Shown here: piece after piece, positions 11,753-24,645 of the stretch
Numbering within the stretch: position 1 is the stretch's first letter
Layout: each line of letters opens with the position of its first letter
Origin: Dimorphilus gyrociliatus
Lineage: Eukaryota; Annelida; Polychaeta; Dinophilidae
Direction: 5' to 3'
Length of the DNA: 64,000 nt
Assembly (NCBI GenBank): GCA_904063045.1
Contig: CAJFCJ010000009.1
Span: forward strand, 1,798,968-1,862,967
The notes under the pieces: generated by a model
Told to the model about the DNA's origin: nothing
The model's input: only the letters and a program-made list of their open reading frames with translations
Database searches by the model: none
Made by a program: the position numbers and the translations under genes

Positions 11753-13037
11753 ATGAGCAAGCGCAAAGCACCAACAAATGACAATCCAAACAAAGATATC
11801 ATTGATTTTTTGATGGGTAAATAAATATGAATGAAATTATTATTTGCTGTAAAAGAATGATTAATTAAAATCTAAAATCCATAGAATTAGGTGAATACGA
11901 AAAAAATGTCTCTAGGATGATGCATAAATATAAAGCTTATAGAAAAGCTGCATCGAGTATAGCAAAACATCCAACAAGGTTATCATCCGGAAAAGAAGCT
12001 CAAACTTTGGTTGGTGAAAAGAAAAATTAATATGAATATTCATAATTTTGATTATAAAATACAGGAAAATGTTGGTAAAAAAATTGGTAAGAAAGTTGAC
12101 GAATTCCTAGCGACTGGACAACTGCAAAAATTAGAAAAGATTAGAAAAGATGATACATCACAATCAATTAACGCATTGGCAAGTGTTACTGGTATTGGTC
12201 CTGCTGCCGCCCAAAAATTTTTTAAAGACGGAATAACATCAATTGAAGAATTAAGAAAAAATACAGATAAATTAAATAAACAACAGAAAATAGGATTAAA
12301 GTAATAACAAAATATATACTGCAATGTTTTATTAGATTTCTCTTATATACTTTTGGCTATTTTTACCATTGTAGATATTATGAAGATTTTAAGAAACGAA
12401 TCCCTAGAAAAGAGATGATCGAATTACAAGATATTTCATTTAAAGTAATACATAAAATTGATAAAGAGTATGAAGCACGTGTTTGCGGTAGCTTTAGAAG
12501 GGGTGCAAGCTCTAGTGGAGATATTGATATCTTACTTACACATCCAGAATTTACTTCGACATCTGGTAAGAAATCTCATCTTTTGAAAGCCGTTGTTACT
12601 CAATTGGAAAAAGCAAAATTTATAACAGACACCTTATCAATGGGAGATAGTAAATTTATGGTAATTAAGACTATGAATATTAATCATATGATAGATTGTA
12701 TAAAAAATACATATATGTTTATTTTCTCTGATAGGGCGTTTGCAGAATCCAAGATAAAAAGGATGAAACTGGTGAAGACTACCCCTTCAGACGAATAGAT
12801 ATTCGTCTAATTCCTCATGACCAATATTATTGCGCACTATTATATTTTACTGGAAGTGATGTGTTCAATACAAATATGAGATTACATGCAATTGAAAATG
12901 GTTTTACATTAAACGAGTATTGCATCAGACCAATGGGATCAACGAATGTCCCTGGAGAAGCTTTACCTGTAAGATCTGAAGAGGATATCTTTGATTACTT
13001 AGATATGAAATATACAAAACCAGAAGATAGAATATAA
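11753..13037 (+). CDS. POLB: DNA polymerase beta
   Basis: Base-excision-repair polymerase with 5'-dRP lyase activity. Five exons (11753-11816, 11891-12009, 12065-12300, 12375-12660, 12735-13037) give 335 residues, the same length as human POLB. The N-terminal 8-kDa lyase domain starts [10 protein letters not shown] and includes '[20 protein letters not shown]', with the lyase lysine region. The helix-hairpin-helix '[13 protein letters not shown]' follows. The palm has '[20 protein letters not shown]' (two metal-binding Asp) and 'RRIDIRLIP' (third Asp), and the thumb has 'YFTGSDVFN' and 'NEYCIRP'. The second intron uses a weak donor (GTTGGT), chosen because it keeps family spacing. All catalytic residues are present. 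This gene is absent from fruit fly and nematode, so its presence argues against those lineages. Confidence 0.97.
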
Positions 13038-13132
13038 TTTAAAAATGGACAATTTTCAATATTCTTTTATATAATATACTCATCTTATTCATTATAATTG
13101 TACATACTGTATATTAATTGAATTCTTTTATT

Positions 13133-14994
13133 CTAATAATCAATTAAACAATAATTTAATATTGTACCATATATTTTATGTAGACATATATAAGAGTTTT
13201 CATCATTATTCATAAGAATTGTATCATTTGTAAGTATCTTTTCGTGTATGATACATTTCTTTTTATTTTTCCAATAAACTATATTTTGACAATTAATTCT
13301 AATAGTACAATATTGAATACATACTTTAATACTATTAACAGCTGTTTCTAAGATTTTTGACGATAATTTAAACTTGTTGCAGTTTTCATGAATATATAAC
13401 GTTATATTATTCATCATTGGCGAAGAGAAAGAAGTAGGAGGAGTAGGAGGAGGAGAGGGCTTAGAAATTATAGTAGGCTTTGTAGAGGTAAAGGAAAAAG
13501 GAGAGGAAGGGAGAGATGAGATAGCAGGAGTTGATGAAATTGTTAATAGACTACTAGTATTTAATGAAGAAGTAGAGGTTACTGGTAACTGATAACTAAT
13601 GAAACTTTCAAATCCGTATGCTTCTATTTCATATACTATGAGACGTCTCTTAGTACTAATTTCCAATTTTAAACGCCTTAACATTCTATCACATTTCAAA
13701 TACATCCATTGTTTATCATAAGTACGTCTCGATTGGACTAATCCGCATTCGTTAAAAGTATCATTCAGCTGACTCTTCAACGTTAAAACAACGTTAGCTA
13801 GTTAAAGAGATAAAATATGTAATTAGTTCTTTTTAATAGAGATTTGAAATTTCAATTTCAAATACTTTTTTTTGTACATTTCTTTTGTTTAAACACATAA
13901 TTTCCATTTTCATTTAACTTCATAGCTTTAGTATTAAATTTATAACATTCTCCTTTTAATTTATCAAACATAATGGAACTGTTGGAAAATGTTATAAAGA
14001 ATATGATGTTATACAAATAGTAGTATTATACAACTTGTTACTTGCTGTATTTTCATACAAACCTACAAGATGATAAAAGTAGACAGCTTAATTGACAGTC
14101 CCGTTTGGATGTTGAATTGATTTTTGTATGATTGTATTTATCTATATCCATGACAATAGATTTATTTTTAGCTTGCCAATTGCACCCTAATCGAACAAAT
14201 AGCAATTCTATCTTATAGTAAGAAGCGTTATCTTATTGTAAATTTTATACAAACCTGTAGGTCTAACTAATCCTCTTATAAAGTTTATATAAAATTCTGT
14301 TGGAAAGGTTATGATAAGAGTATCCCTATAACCGAGTGAATAACCCGGTTCATTGAAATATCCATCAGTTAATTGAAAAATCTTCAAACTTTTAGAATTG
14401 ATAACATCTGCCCGAAAAGCTAAATTTCTTGTTCCATTAAACACTTGAAATTGAACGATATCGTATGAAGAAAATCGTAAAATTCTCCCTAAGGTGTCAT
14501 TACTAACTTGAATAAAGTTTTGCGTATAAGCCCAAAATGGTCTCTTAACAGATTTCAGGATTGATATATTACGATCTGAAGGAATATTATCAAAATAGAA
14601 TAAAACTGCTGTGACGTAAGATTTCTTTAACTCTTTTAGTAAATTTCTACAGTTTTCGTTGAAGAACGTATTATCCATTATTCTTAATATACTTATACGT
14701 TTCTCAACATGAATTTTTCTAATTTCTGTTGTTGTTGAACAATTTGTTGAATTAATTGTTTTAAAATCAACATCAGCCGTTATCTTTTCAAAAATATAGA
14801 AATATAAAACAACCATTTTAATAAGGATTTCTATTACTCACTCCATTAAGTTTGTCAAAGTTACTATCCAGAGTTAGAGCGCTAAAAGTTATATTCTCTG
14901 GTAATAAATGAAGATATATTATCTTTGTTCTTATATCAGCCAATAAAGAATAGGTATTGATAGTAAATATAATTACTTTCAAATAGAATTTCAT
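13133..14994 (-). CDS. Secreted PA-like / PAN / galactose-binding-like protein, cluster copy A
   Basis: I do not recognise a named orthologue. The signal peptide MKFYLKVIIFTINTYSLLA is followed by a module with 'CRNLLKEL', 'AVLFYF' and 'RPFWAY', a pattern like the protease-associated (PA) fold. Next come an Apple/PAN-like module ('RDCQLSCLLLSSC', then 'CYKFNTKAM' and 'KQKKC') and a fucolectin/galactose-binding-like stretch ('WMYLKCDR...RLIVYEIEAYGF', about 13590-13750). A Ser/Thr/Pro-rich linker (about 13420-13560) precedes a second Apple/PAN-like module ('SIKVCIQYCTIRINC', 'KKKCIIH'). There is no C-terminal membrane helix, so the product is probably secreted. Introns are short and splice phases keep the frame. 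It is the most 3' of five tandem paralogues. Domain names rest on pattern reading, not a search. Confidence 0.6.
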
Positions 14995-15544
14995 ATCCTA
15001 TCGTAAGTTGTTTGTTAGATATTACAAGTGTTGAATTGTGATGAAACTGACAACTTGTTTTCTATCAATATTCAACGTTATTGGAAAAAGAAATCTCATC
15101 TTAATATTATATGCATGTTTGTTTACTTGATTGGTTTAATTATTAGTGTAAAGAAATATGCATTAGAGTTTATTTCTGAGGAAATTAAGTCGACCATTAG
15201 TATCTTAAAATAAGTTTTCTTATTAAATTATATATGACGATAGTAGAACTGATATTACAATAGAAATTATATCAATGATATTAATGAATATAGGTTTAAA
15301 AATCTAAAAAAGATTACTTTAAAAAAAGACTCTGATTAGAAAGACGAATACTGTATCTCTAATGAGCATGTATTGTTTTTAAATTAACATAAAACACGCT
15401 GTGTTTTTTGTCCAAATCTCCCTTTTTTCCCATTAATAATCTACATTTTCAATGAATATATTAATGTTTACATTATACAGTATATCTATACATTAGTATA
15501 TATATAACACATATAGAATATGTGCAAATTTTGCAGTGTAAACT

Positions 15545-17199
15545 TTAACATCTTGGTGATAGCTTTAAAATGTTCTGTTTTATGATACTAATTGTCCTTT
15601 CGTATTCGTTTCCTTCAGTTAATATATCATCTGAGTAAATTGAAATGTAATCAATGAAATTGTTATTGTGAATTTTACAAAGAGATTTTGAAAGGTCATA
15701 TACGAGTGCCTTACAGGTTAATGATTGAGTACATTTATTACAACACATTATTAAAGTTATTTCGTTATGTTCTTCATTAACCATCTCTAAGTTTAGGGTT
15801 TTATTCTTTAATGATATTAGTTTATCTTGTTTTCTATTCAAAAAAACTGTAGTAGGTTTTTCCGACGATGAAATTGCCTTTACTGGTAGAATTGTAGACT
15901 CTATTTCACTTGGAAGATTAGTTGTTAGAGAAAAAAACTCAACTTTACTTATATTCAAAACTCTGGACAATATTAAAGTTATACTATCCGCACTAAATTC
16001 AGTAAATATATAAATCCAGCGAGCTTTATAAATGTCTGTAGAATATTTTATCTTGTTTCCATTTGATGCTTTTAAATAAAAACCAATAGATTCTGTTTAA
16101 AAGCAATAAAATATAAAATGATAATATAAATTCTATGATATAAGCGTTAATATTACGTTTTTTTATAATGCAATCTCCTTTCTTTATTCTTATAGACATC
16201 TGTACAGGTGTTTCCGTAAAGTAACATTTACGATGTTGAATTCGAAATGATCTGATTAATTTTCGCTTTTAGTATTCATTATCATAAAAGAATCAAAATA
16301 TTAAAACAAACTTGCAAGCCTCCTCCATAAGTGTACACATATATTTACAAGAAATTATATTCTTTTCAAGAAATCTGTTATTGCTCATAGTTGAACTAGT
16401 TGTATACGAACATACCTCTTAAAAGATGAATTAAACTTCTATTAATAATATGAAATTGTTTGTATCCTTACTATTTGACGGAACTCGAAACCTTATTATA
16501 TTTATAACCGAATTTATATGTTGTTGTCTATCTATGAAATCTATTTTATAGTGACTGAATGGTATTTCAGCAGTCATCAATGATCGTAATTCTTTAAATA
16601 GTAAATTAGAATACTGCGAAAATTGGATAACATGCGGTCTAGTTTCAAATAGATTAGATGTTTTTTCAATAGAAATATACATCCAAGGAATGTTTGGCAT
16701 TGAATGTAGATTGTTAATATCTGAAACAGAACAAATAAACAAACAAGATAAAAATTTTCTATCTTTAATAAAGATAATTTAATTACCAAGATTATCATAA
16801 AATACAAGTAGAATAGCTTTAATTCCTCCTTTTATATATTTTTCAACTGTTTCCTTACATTTTATAGTTAGGAAACTGATTTCAGATACTTCAAAGATTA
16901 ATACTTTATCTTTCACTATGTCATCATTATTAAAATTCTTCAAATTGCAATTATTATCCATAATTCTATCATAAATTGTTTCTCCAATAACCTAAAATAA
17001 ACAAACAAACAAATAGCGTATACAAAAAAAACTTGATAAAGCTCACTCCATTCATTGTGTTGACTTTTGAATACGAAGATAAACCTTGATACTTGTAATT
17101 GTCCAACATAAAATGTACATATAACTTATTAACTGTACAAAGTATATGAGGATACTTTACAGTTAATAGTAGATAAGTGAAAATATGAACTCCATTCAT
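15545..17199 (-). CDS. Secreted PA-like / PAN / galactose-binding-like protein, cluster copy B
   Basis: Second member of the tandem family. It starts MNGVHIFTYLLLTVKYPHIL (ATG at 17197-17199), a hydrophobic signal-like segment; the first exon ends in ...MNG, like copy A's ...LNG. The PA-like part has 'ILLVFYDNLG' and 'IPWMYIS'. A first PAN-like piece has 'ISCKYMCTLMEEACK'. The galactose-binding-like piece has 'RWIYIFTEF...SKVEFFSL' (about 15930-16020). After a short linker the last exon carries 'IMCCNKCTQSLTCKALVYD' and 'LCKIHNNN', the second PAN-like module. The copy is intact as far as I can follow the frame. Exon joins near 16050-16430 are the least certain. Function unknown; expected to be extracellular. 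Confidence 0.55.
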
Positions 17200-17376
17200 C
17201 TTTATTATATCTACTAACTCTTTTAAAGTTACTTTAGTTATGTTGAATGATATACTGTATAACAATCAAATATCAAGAAAATCCTATTTATGTCAGTGAT
17301 AAATAACGAACAATAAGAGACAAAAAAGTATATAATTTTTTATTTTTATAGATTTATAATTGTATTTGTTATCGAT

Positions 17377-19154
17377 CTAGCAAAGTAATTTTGGCTTCAT
17401 AAGCTTTTTTTTATAGAATAAAATATATGGTGTATTGTTTTCGTTAAATGTCTGTGAATCATTTTCATCGAACATTGAAGTTTTATGATAATTATCCATA
17501 ATGAATAATTCACAATTAAACTTCCTCTCGTAGAACAGTACTAATTCACATTTTAAATTGTTTAGACAGCTTCTAGTACACTGTGTTATGGTTTGTGAAG
17601 AATTGTCTACTTGTATATGAAATCTACTCATCGACACCGTCTGATTTATAAATGGTATAAATTGAATAATTTTCCTCTGAGGTGTTGATAATGTAGGTTG
17701 AACCATAACTGTAGGAGTTGGAGACGTCGTAGAAGTATACTTATTTCGTAGTTCGTAGTGAAATAACTCAATTTCGTAATAGATTAATGGGGTTAATTCA
17801 AATGGTGTTGATATTTTTATAACTTCACCCGTCATTTCACACAGCGAGTAAACCCATTCCAATTTATTCGACGATCTCACTGGTATTGGCCTACATGTTT
17901 GAACAGTTTCCTGAGAAGAATGAGTCCAAGAGGATAGAATAATTTCTGTATTATCTATAACATACTTGTATAAATATATATAATCTTAAATACTTAAAGG
18001 CCCTATTTTGGCAATTACCTCTAGTTTCGCATATTTTATGCCCGAAAATAGCATCAATATTATAAATTAAAGATTTCAAAGAACGTATATGCAGATGGCA
18101 TTTTCGTTTAGAAAAGTAATAATTGTAAGATCTATATAAACATATATACAGTATACAGTATATACTAATACATAGAAAAGAGCAATCTTCAAAATGAAAT
18201 TTCACTTACAAACACTGTTTTTCAAGTATGCACTCCTCTTCGCAACGAGTCATCGATAAATGAGCTAGTAAAAAATAATATGAGCTCATATTTTCATGAT
18301 AATCTTTAGTAGAAAAGCTGCAAACTAATAAAACAAATTCAAGATTATAAACAATACAATAAAAGATTTATTACTTTGCGGTTTTATTAATAATTTCATA
18401 AAGTTTATCTTCATAGTTCTTTTCAAATTAATTTCAATTGATTGACCATTCGCTATTAAACAAGCTTTTATAATATTTCCATCTGATAAGCACTGTGTAG
18501 TTTTATAATCCACTTCAAATGAAGCCATCTTTGCTAAATTTTTTGATTTGTTACTTGTGAAAAATATGGAATCTTTCTTTGAAAATTTGATCATTTCTTC
18601 ATTAAGGTTTAGTAAATGATCGAGTTCCCATATCATAAAGTTTATCTGAACAATAGGAATCTTAAGTGTGAACCTATCTTTCAAATCAGCCATGATTTCT
18701 TGGGATTTATAAGAAAAATAATACAATCATTTTGATGATATAAACTATTAATGTTCAAGTTACAACTTACCTTTTTCTGTAGACAAAACGATGATAGCTT
18801 TAATTCTATCATCTATCTTTATTGATCTACAGGTAATCTTTTCGATTGTGTCTATGGTAATAACAAGAATCCTATCCTCTCCTTCAAGAAAATGTTCAGT
18901 ATTCATTGAACAAGGATTCTTTATTAAGTAAGATCTACCAGAAACCTCAAAAAAAATGAAACGATTATTCTACTGTTGTACCTATTTATGTATTATTATT
19001 CATTCATTACCCCAAGTAGCTCTTCCTTCCATAACGCCATTGATGCTTTTACACTTAAATCTCTAGATATTGCATGAACGTATACGTCGTAGTTTTCATC
19101 AGATAAAGCCAACTTAAATAGATGAAAAATTGTCAAATATTGTCTGAAAATCAT
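17377..19154 (-). CDS. Secreted PA-like / PAN / galactose-binding-like protein, cluster copy C
   Basis: Third member. It starts MIFRQYLTIFHLFKLALS (ATG at 19152-19154), with a cleavable-looking signal peptide. The PA-like part has 'NPCSMNTEHF', 'ILVITIDTIEKITC' and 'KAIIVLSTEK'. The exon at 18325-18700 carries 'IPIVQINFMIWE', corresponding to the IPWAY segment of the others. The PAN-like piece 'MTRCEEECILEKQC' lies near 18210-18255. The galactose-binding-like piece 'LEWVYSLCEMTGEVIKIS' to 'YYEIELFHY' (about 17750-17860) is the clearest of the five. A Thr/Pro linker (TTSPTPTVMVQPT) is followed by the second PAN module 'ITQCTRSCLNNLKCELVLFY' and 'NCELF'. It lies 178 nt upstream of copy B, in the same orientation. 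Confidence 0.6.
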
Positions 19155-19308
19155 TGTTCTCCAATAAGATAAACTTAATAAGGAGAACTTTTAAATAGGC
19201 TCCATACTTTTATATGAAAAAGATCAATTAATCGAATAAAAAGGATAGATTTAGTGTCTCTTTTTGACAAAAAAAAGTTTTGAAGAAAAAGAGTAAATAA
19301 CATAGAAA

Positions 19309-21014
19309 TTAGCATTTATTATAAAATTCCGTATTACCTCTAACAAGACAAATGTTAAGTTCATATACTTCTCGAACATTGAGTAGTTCAATTCCTTGAT
19401 TGCTCACAGAATAGACTGAACATTGTCGTGTACTTGTGTTATAGCATACATATTTGCATAGGATTTTATTTTGACATTCATTTATACATTGTTTAAGATC
19501 AATGTTAAATATAAGATCTTCTGAAAATGCTTTTTGTTGGCCAGTATATCGACTAAAACTCGTAAAAAGTATTGGCGCAACTGTAGTCAATTCAGATGTC
19601 GTAGGAGGTTGAACGGTAGTTGCTAATGAATAAGGCGCAGACAAATCATTGAAAATAATCACTACACGATCATTCGATCTCATATTGTTGTTTTTGAATT
19701 CATTAATGGAGTATGTTCGTATCGTGGAAACTCTTAGATATCTTCGTAGATTATTCAAAATCGTTAACTTTGATAAATTAAAATTAACAAATGAGTAAAT
19801 ATATTTATCACTCGTAGATGAAATTATCCCTTTTCTTAAATCATTAGTATAATGAGAGAAGCAGAATATATCTATTGAATATATTGAATATGATTAGATA
19901 CTTATAGTAAATTAGTGAAAATATATATTTTATTCAATACCTGGATCTTTTGGTGTTTTTCTAAACTCTCCAAGACTATAAATTCCAGGAGATGATATTA
20001 CTAAATAGCAGGTCGGGGCTAATTTAATACATCTTTGAAAATGAAAAAAAAAACAGCACTAATAATAATTGAAAAGAGTTATATTACGTTGATACTATAC
20101 ATGCAATCATCCAGTGCAATGCATTCCTTTTGACATGTTTTTTTGTTGTATGCATACTGCTTTTCCACATAAATTCCTTCGCAAGCTTCATTGATTGGTG
20201 TAAAAATTACATCTAAAACAATAATTGTCTTCTATACCTCGTCAGGTTTAACAAGGAGAAAGTTGTTTTTTAATTAACTTACCAAAAAAATCTATATTTA
20301 ATTGCATAACATCAATAGAAAGAGGTGTACCCGTGGATGATTTAAGGCTCTGTTGCTCTTCAAGCGCAAAAGTTAAATCTATTTGCATATTCTTTTTAAA
20401 ACGTAACATTTGATTTGTTGATATAATCATTTGACTTTCATTTAGAGAATTTATATTATTTAGATTTGGTGGTTGTTCAAAATATGCCCATGGAATTCCA
20501 TTAGTTACCATACTATTTAAACTTGAATTATCTATATTAACAATGGAATAATAGAATGTAAATATGATATTAAAATAAAGATTTTACCGAAATTCTTTGC
20601 TATTATAACAATAGCTAAGACGCTTTCATTTACATATTTCTTTATACGACTTTTGCAGATGGTATCAAAATAGGAAGTATCTTCAAATTGAATAAAAGTA
20701 ATTCTATTATAATCTCTTCCAGTACAATTTTTATAGCTTAATTCGCAAGAATTAATTAAATTTGGATTAATAGGTCCTCTTATCTGAAAATGTAGGGATT
20801 AATTAAAGTGGTATTAAGATAAGAATTTATTGATAACAACTTGAGCAATATCCTTCAACATATCGATATTTGCATAACCTGCAATTCCATTACTCTTATA
20901 ATCATCTGTCATAATATCTTCGAAGATGTGAAGGAACACATTGCTATTTAGACATAGTACAGTTTGTATCAATATCAATGAAAAATATAGAATCTTAAGT
21001 AGAAAGATCATCAT
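19309..21014 (-). CDS. Secreted PA-like / PAN / galactose-binding-like protein, cluster copy D
   Basis: Fourth member. The start MMIFLLKILYFSLILIQTVL (ATG at 21012-21014) is a strong signal peptide. The PA-like part has 'SCELSYKNC', 'ITFIQFEDTSYFDTIC', 'LAIVIIAKNF' and 'GIPWAYFEQPP'. The first PAN-like piece (about 20090-20200) reads 'ACEGIYVEKQYAY' then 'KTCQKECIALDDC'. The galactose-binding-like piece is near 19680-19800 ('YIYSFVNF', 'STIRTYSI'). A Thr/Pro-rich linker (TTVQPPTTSELTTVAP) precedes 'LKQCINECQNKILCKYVC' and 'RQCSVYSV'. It lies 155 nt upstream of copy C. The gag-type open reading frame begins about 0.8 kb further upstream on the opposite strand. Confidence 0.6.
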
Positions 21015-21845
21015 CGGTGAAAGACTTGTTTGTAAAGATTTTCGAGGAATAATCTTCTTATTTATATGCTGTTCAAAATATTTTTCAGCAATTGAACGTA
21101 TCGGAGAATTGATGAATTATATTCTTTCTATTCAATAGATCAGAGATATATTATGAATTATTAATGCTTGTAATTCCTTATTACATTCGTTTTTTTATTA
21201 TATTAAACAAGCTTATACAATTGTCCTTCGAGCATAAGTGACATGATAAATAATCGAATATTTCTCTTATGAAATACGTGATAGAATATTACCATTCTAA
21301 TTTCCAATGTTACAATTTGTGTTATTATTCATATTATGTTAAGAATGAAATTAAAGAGAAGCATTTTGTCTTTTAGGATATAAGGGATTGTAACGAATTC
21401 AAAATTTGATTGAATTGTAATAAAAACAAGAAAATATTTGTTTATACTCATGTAAACTTTTCAATTTTCTTAATATTGGTAGTTCCTTGCAAACAAGTGA
21501 AAACAATTGCAAATCAACATATTCAATAATCCTATCAAATTTATTTTTTATCATTTGTATGTCAATGAAAATCATGTATGACAAACTCTACAGCTCTTAT
21601 TCTTATTACACGACAATACAAAGAAGATGTTTCAGATAATTTACTTTTAATCATCCTCCTTGAAATGGTGATATGAATGTATGAATGCATGATCCATCGA
21701 CAATCTGCGCGCTGTGCCCTGTTGTCCATAATTCGCAATTCACGAATCCTTAAATTTGCGATCCACAAATTGTGGACCGCACATCCCAGAAAACATTCAA
21801 TCACATTGCTCATGTACAAGCCGACAACACGTGATCATAGTGGAG

Positions 21846-24302
21846 ATGAGTAGTGTCAGCGCCCGAGCAAAATTTCATGAGCAGCGTTTAAGGAAGTGTA
21901 AAAGAACAGTGTGGGAGAAGGAAAAGAAAATGTCATTAGATAGCATTAAGGAGATTGAATTGGCTTTGAAAAATGGGTACGAACCGGCAGCAGAACGACC
22001 ACAAGACAGCGAGGTGAACATGGAAATAGTGGGGGCTGAAGTCACTCCAGGAAGGAAAACAGGGGTTAGCAAGTTGCTGAGCGACTGTGACAATGAATTT
22101 CAACCAGAACTGGTGAGCCCAAGCTCAAATGTAGAGTGGAATATATTCGATGATGGAAGGGCGAGAAAACTAGTAGGAGGCATTGAAACAAGAGAGGTCA
22201 GTGAATCTGACACTGACGACGATGGAACTCAATCTAGGAGAACTCGTGGGATTAGAATAAAAAAAAAGGCGATGGCCAACACCCCAGTGAAAGATATAAA
22301 CTGGACTTCTGATGACGTAGAGAAAGATAATGAATTACAAAAGAATTGGACTCCTGTTGGCGCAGCAGATGCATTGAACACCAGAAATACTCATCAGTGG
22401 TATGGTGTCGGTGGTCAAACAACCAAGAAGACAAATGATGAACTTGTGTTAGTTTACGATAGAATGAGAAGGTTGTTGAATGATGAGGAAAACACCCCTA
22501 CGGGGGAACAGATAGGACGAGACGAAGCAATAGTTTCAAGCTCACAAGAAACAGACAGGGAATGGATGAACGTACAACGTGAAGAGATTATGGTTGAATG
22601 TGAAGCGATTCTACAGAGACATGTAGTGAGTTTCGAGCAAAGTCAACATGAGATGGAGATGAGGATCATGGATTCTCTAAGACGTGAAATAAAACTGGCC
22701 ATAGGAGGGGTAATAAAGAAAGGTGAAATGGAGGCATTTCTGGCAAAGGTGGGTGGAGATGTGCGAGACATTAGCACCGGATTGAGAGAATTCGAGCATA
22801 AGAGTCTGAAAGAATATGGAAGAGCACTCACAGAGGCTAAACAAGAGATCGCTGATCGGATAGAGAGGAGGCGAGATGAAAAGACGGAGAAGTCAGTGGC
22901 TACCAAAGCTCCTTCCCCAGCATTGTTGGGGGGAGAGTGCGATACAGGTCATACCAGTTGCCCTTCTAACCTGGAAAACCCTCGTAAAGAACAGGCAAAA
23001 GAGCCACCTGGCGCGTTTGAAAGTCGGTTATCATCAACTCGACCGATCTTTCATGGAGATGCCACCTATTTCGAGGTATTTATGATGAGACATGAACGAT
23101 TGGTAGACAAATACGATATTGATGACTGGGACAAGCTCGATCTATTGCTTGCTCAGTTGGGCCCGGACATCAGGCGTGAATTAGAAGAATACCAAAAAAG
23201 GGAACCTCTTGGATGTTATAAAAGTGCACTTCGGTATCTCCAACGTAAATATGGGGAAATACAGCATGACGCAACCAGAGCATTGACAAGACTCCAAAAG
23301 ATTGGGCTTGTAAAGGAGAGTGACTATGAAAGCCAGGAAAGACTGGCGCGCTTGCTGAGAAAAATTCAGTCTGAGTTCGAAACAGACAATAAAGATGGCC
23401 ACCAACAACAATTAGAAGTTATCGGACTCGTGGCAGCCAAGTTCTGTATGGATGACTGCCTACGTAGGGAATGGACAAATAAAACTTTTGAGAACGGTAA
23501 CAAGATTAGCCTGAACAACATGGCAGAGTTCATTGAAGACTATGCAAAGGTTGTCAGACTTATAACAAAGTTCACATCACGTGCTGAAACGAGAAGACCA
23601 CAACATGAGCACAGCAGAGGGATCAACTATAATGCATCTTGTTTCAAATGCGGAAAGCATCATACTCTGCAATCATGCGCGGAATTCAAAAGACTGAGAA
23701 GGCCGGAAAAATTGCAAGTGGTGAGGAACTTAGGCCTATGTGAAAATTGCTTACAAAGTCACACTCACCAAGCCAACAAATGTGTACGATCACCCTGCGA
23801 GACCTGCAATACCAAAAGACATCCCTGGCTACATAAATGTACCACAAAACGCCCTCCTATTAAGACAGTAACGTTTGAACCTTTAGAGTCACTGAGTACA
23901 GATCTAACAGTGATGGTAATTGAAGTAAATGGAAGAAGCCTAGTGACGATGCTGGACACTAGTGTGGATATCACACTCATAAGGAAGGGAGTTATAGAGC
24001 AGATAAAGGCCAAGAAAATAGGAGTTAGCACTGTAATGCTGGCGATGATGGGAAGACGAGAAGCATATACCGCGCCAAGGTATGAGATTGAGGTATTTGG
24101 AAAGAAGATAGTGGCAATGGAATATCCGGAGATAGCAATCGTGAGCCAGAACAAATTGTTGTCAGACGAACTAAATAGACGGTCATACACGGAGGACGTT
24201 GAAATCCCCCAGCTAACCGAGCACCCAGTAGATTTGCTAATGGGAAACGATACGTATAAGTTATGTGGATTGAAGGCGGTCTTAGAAGAGAGTAGGAGAT
24301 GA
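21846..24302 (+). mobile_element. BEL/Pao-type retrotransposon gag-protease ORF (truncated element or domesticated gene)
   Basis: An intact open frame of about 818 residues from MSSVSARAKFHEQ (an upstream in-frame ATG at 21756 is possible). The N-terminal part is acidic and coiled. The middle, around 'FHGDATYFEVFMMRHERLVD', matches the Pao-type gag core (DUF1759-like). A CCHC knuckle (CFKCGKHHTLQSC) and further Cys/His clusters ('LCENCLQSHTHQANKC', 'CETCNTKRHPWLH') follow. A retropepsin-like segment comes next, but its catalytic motif reads LDTSVDIT where DTG or DSG is expected. The frame ends soon after. No reverse transcriptase, RNase H, integrase or long terminal repeats were seen in the flanks. 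Base composition is visibly more GC-rich than the surroundings. It interrupts the five-gene secreted family on the opposite strand. Domesticated gene and recent truncated insertion are both possible. Confidence 0.75.
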
Positions 24303-24645
24303 TATGTATTTTTAAACGCCTTACGAATATCAGTAGTTTGATATACGAACTAATCCTGATGGAAATTATACAGTATATGAATTCTAAATTACCAAGATAT
24401 CTATTTAGACAAGGAACATAATTGAATGAATCATCATTAAACCATGACACCTTTGTGGTAAAAACAAAGGGTAAAAAGTGCATTTTGCAAAGTTAGGATA
24501 GATAAATCATATACTGTATATCATTTATTCTATTGATGATAGATGGCGTTTGTAGAGATACATGAATTTTTTCAAAATGTTCCTTAATTTTTGTCGTTTA
24601 ACAATTTACAATATATTAATAATATAATATATAAGCTTAACACTT
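24303..24645. other. Gap between gag ORF and copy E
   Basis: About 340 nt lie between the stop codons of the convergent gag-type frame and copy E. I see no gene, no terminal repeat and no remnant of reverse transcriptase. Two copies of the dispersed ATACTGTATA/TATACAGTAT motif occur here (near 24366-24379 and 24511-24520). Confidence 0.5.

Noticed and set aside
15028-15213. Small plus-strand frame with a hydrophobic segment between copies A and B
   Set aside because: Overlaps the promoter side of copy A, is AT-driven, and has no supporting structure.
21560-21850. Possible 5' LTR of the gag element
   Set aside because: No matching direct repeat was found by eye after the ORF (24303-24650), so no LTR is claimed.
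22643-22906. Antisense frames within the gag-type ORF
   Set aside because: Shadows of a codon-biased coding strand, with no independent features.
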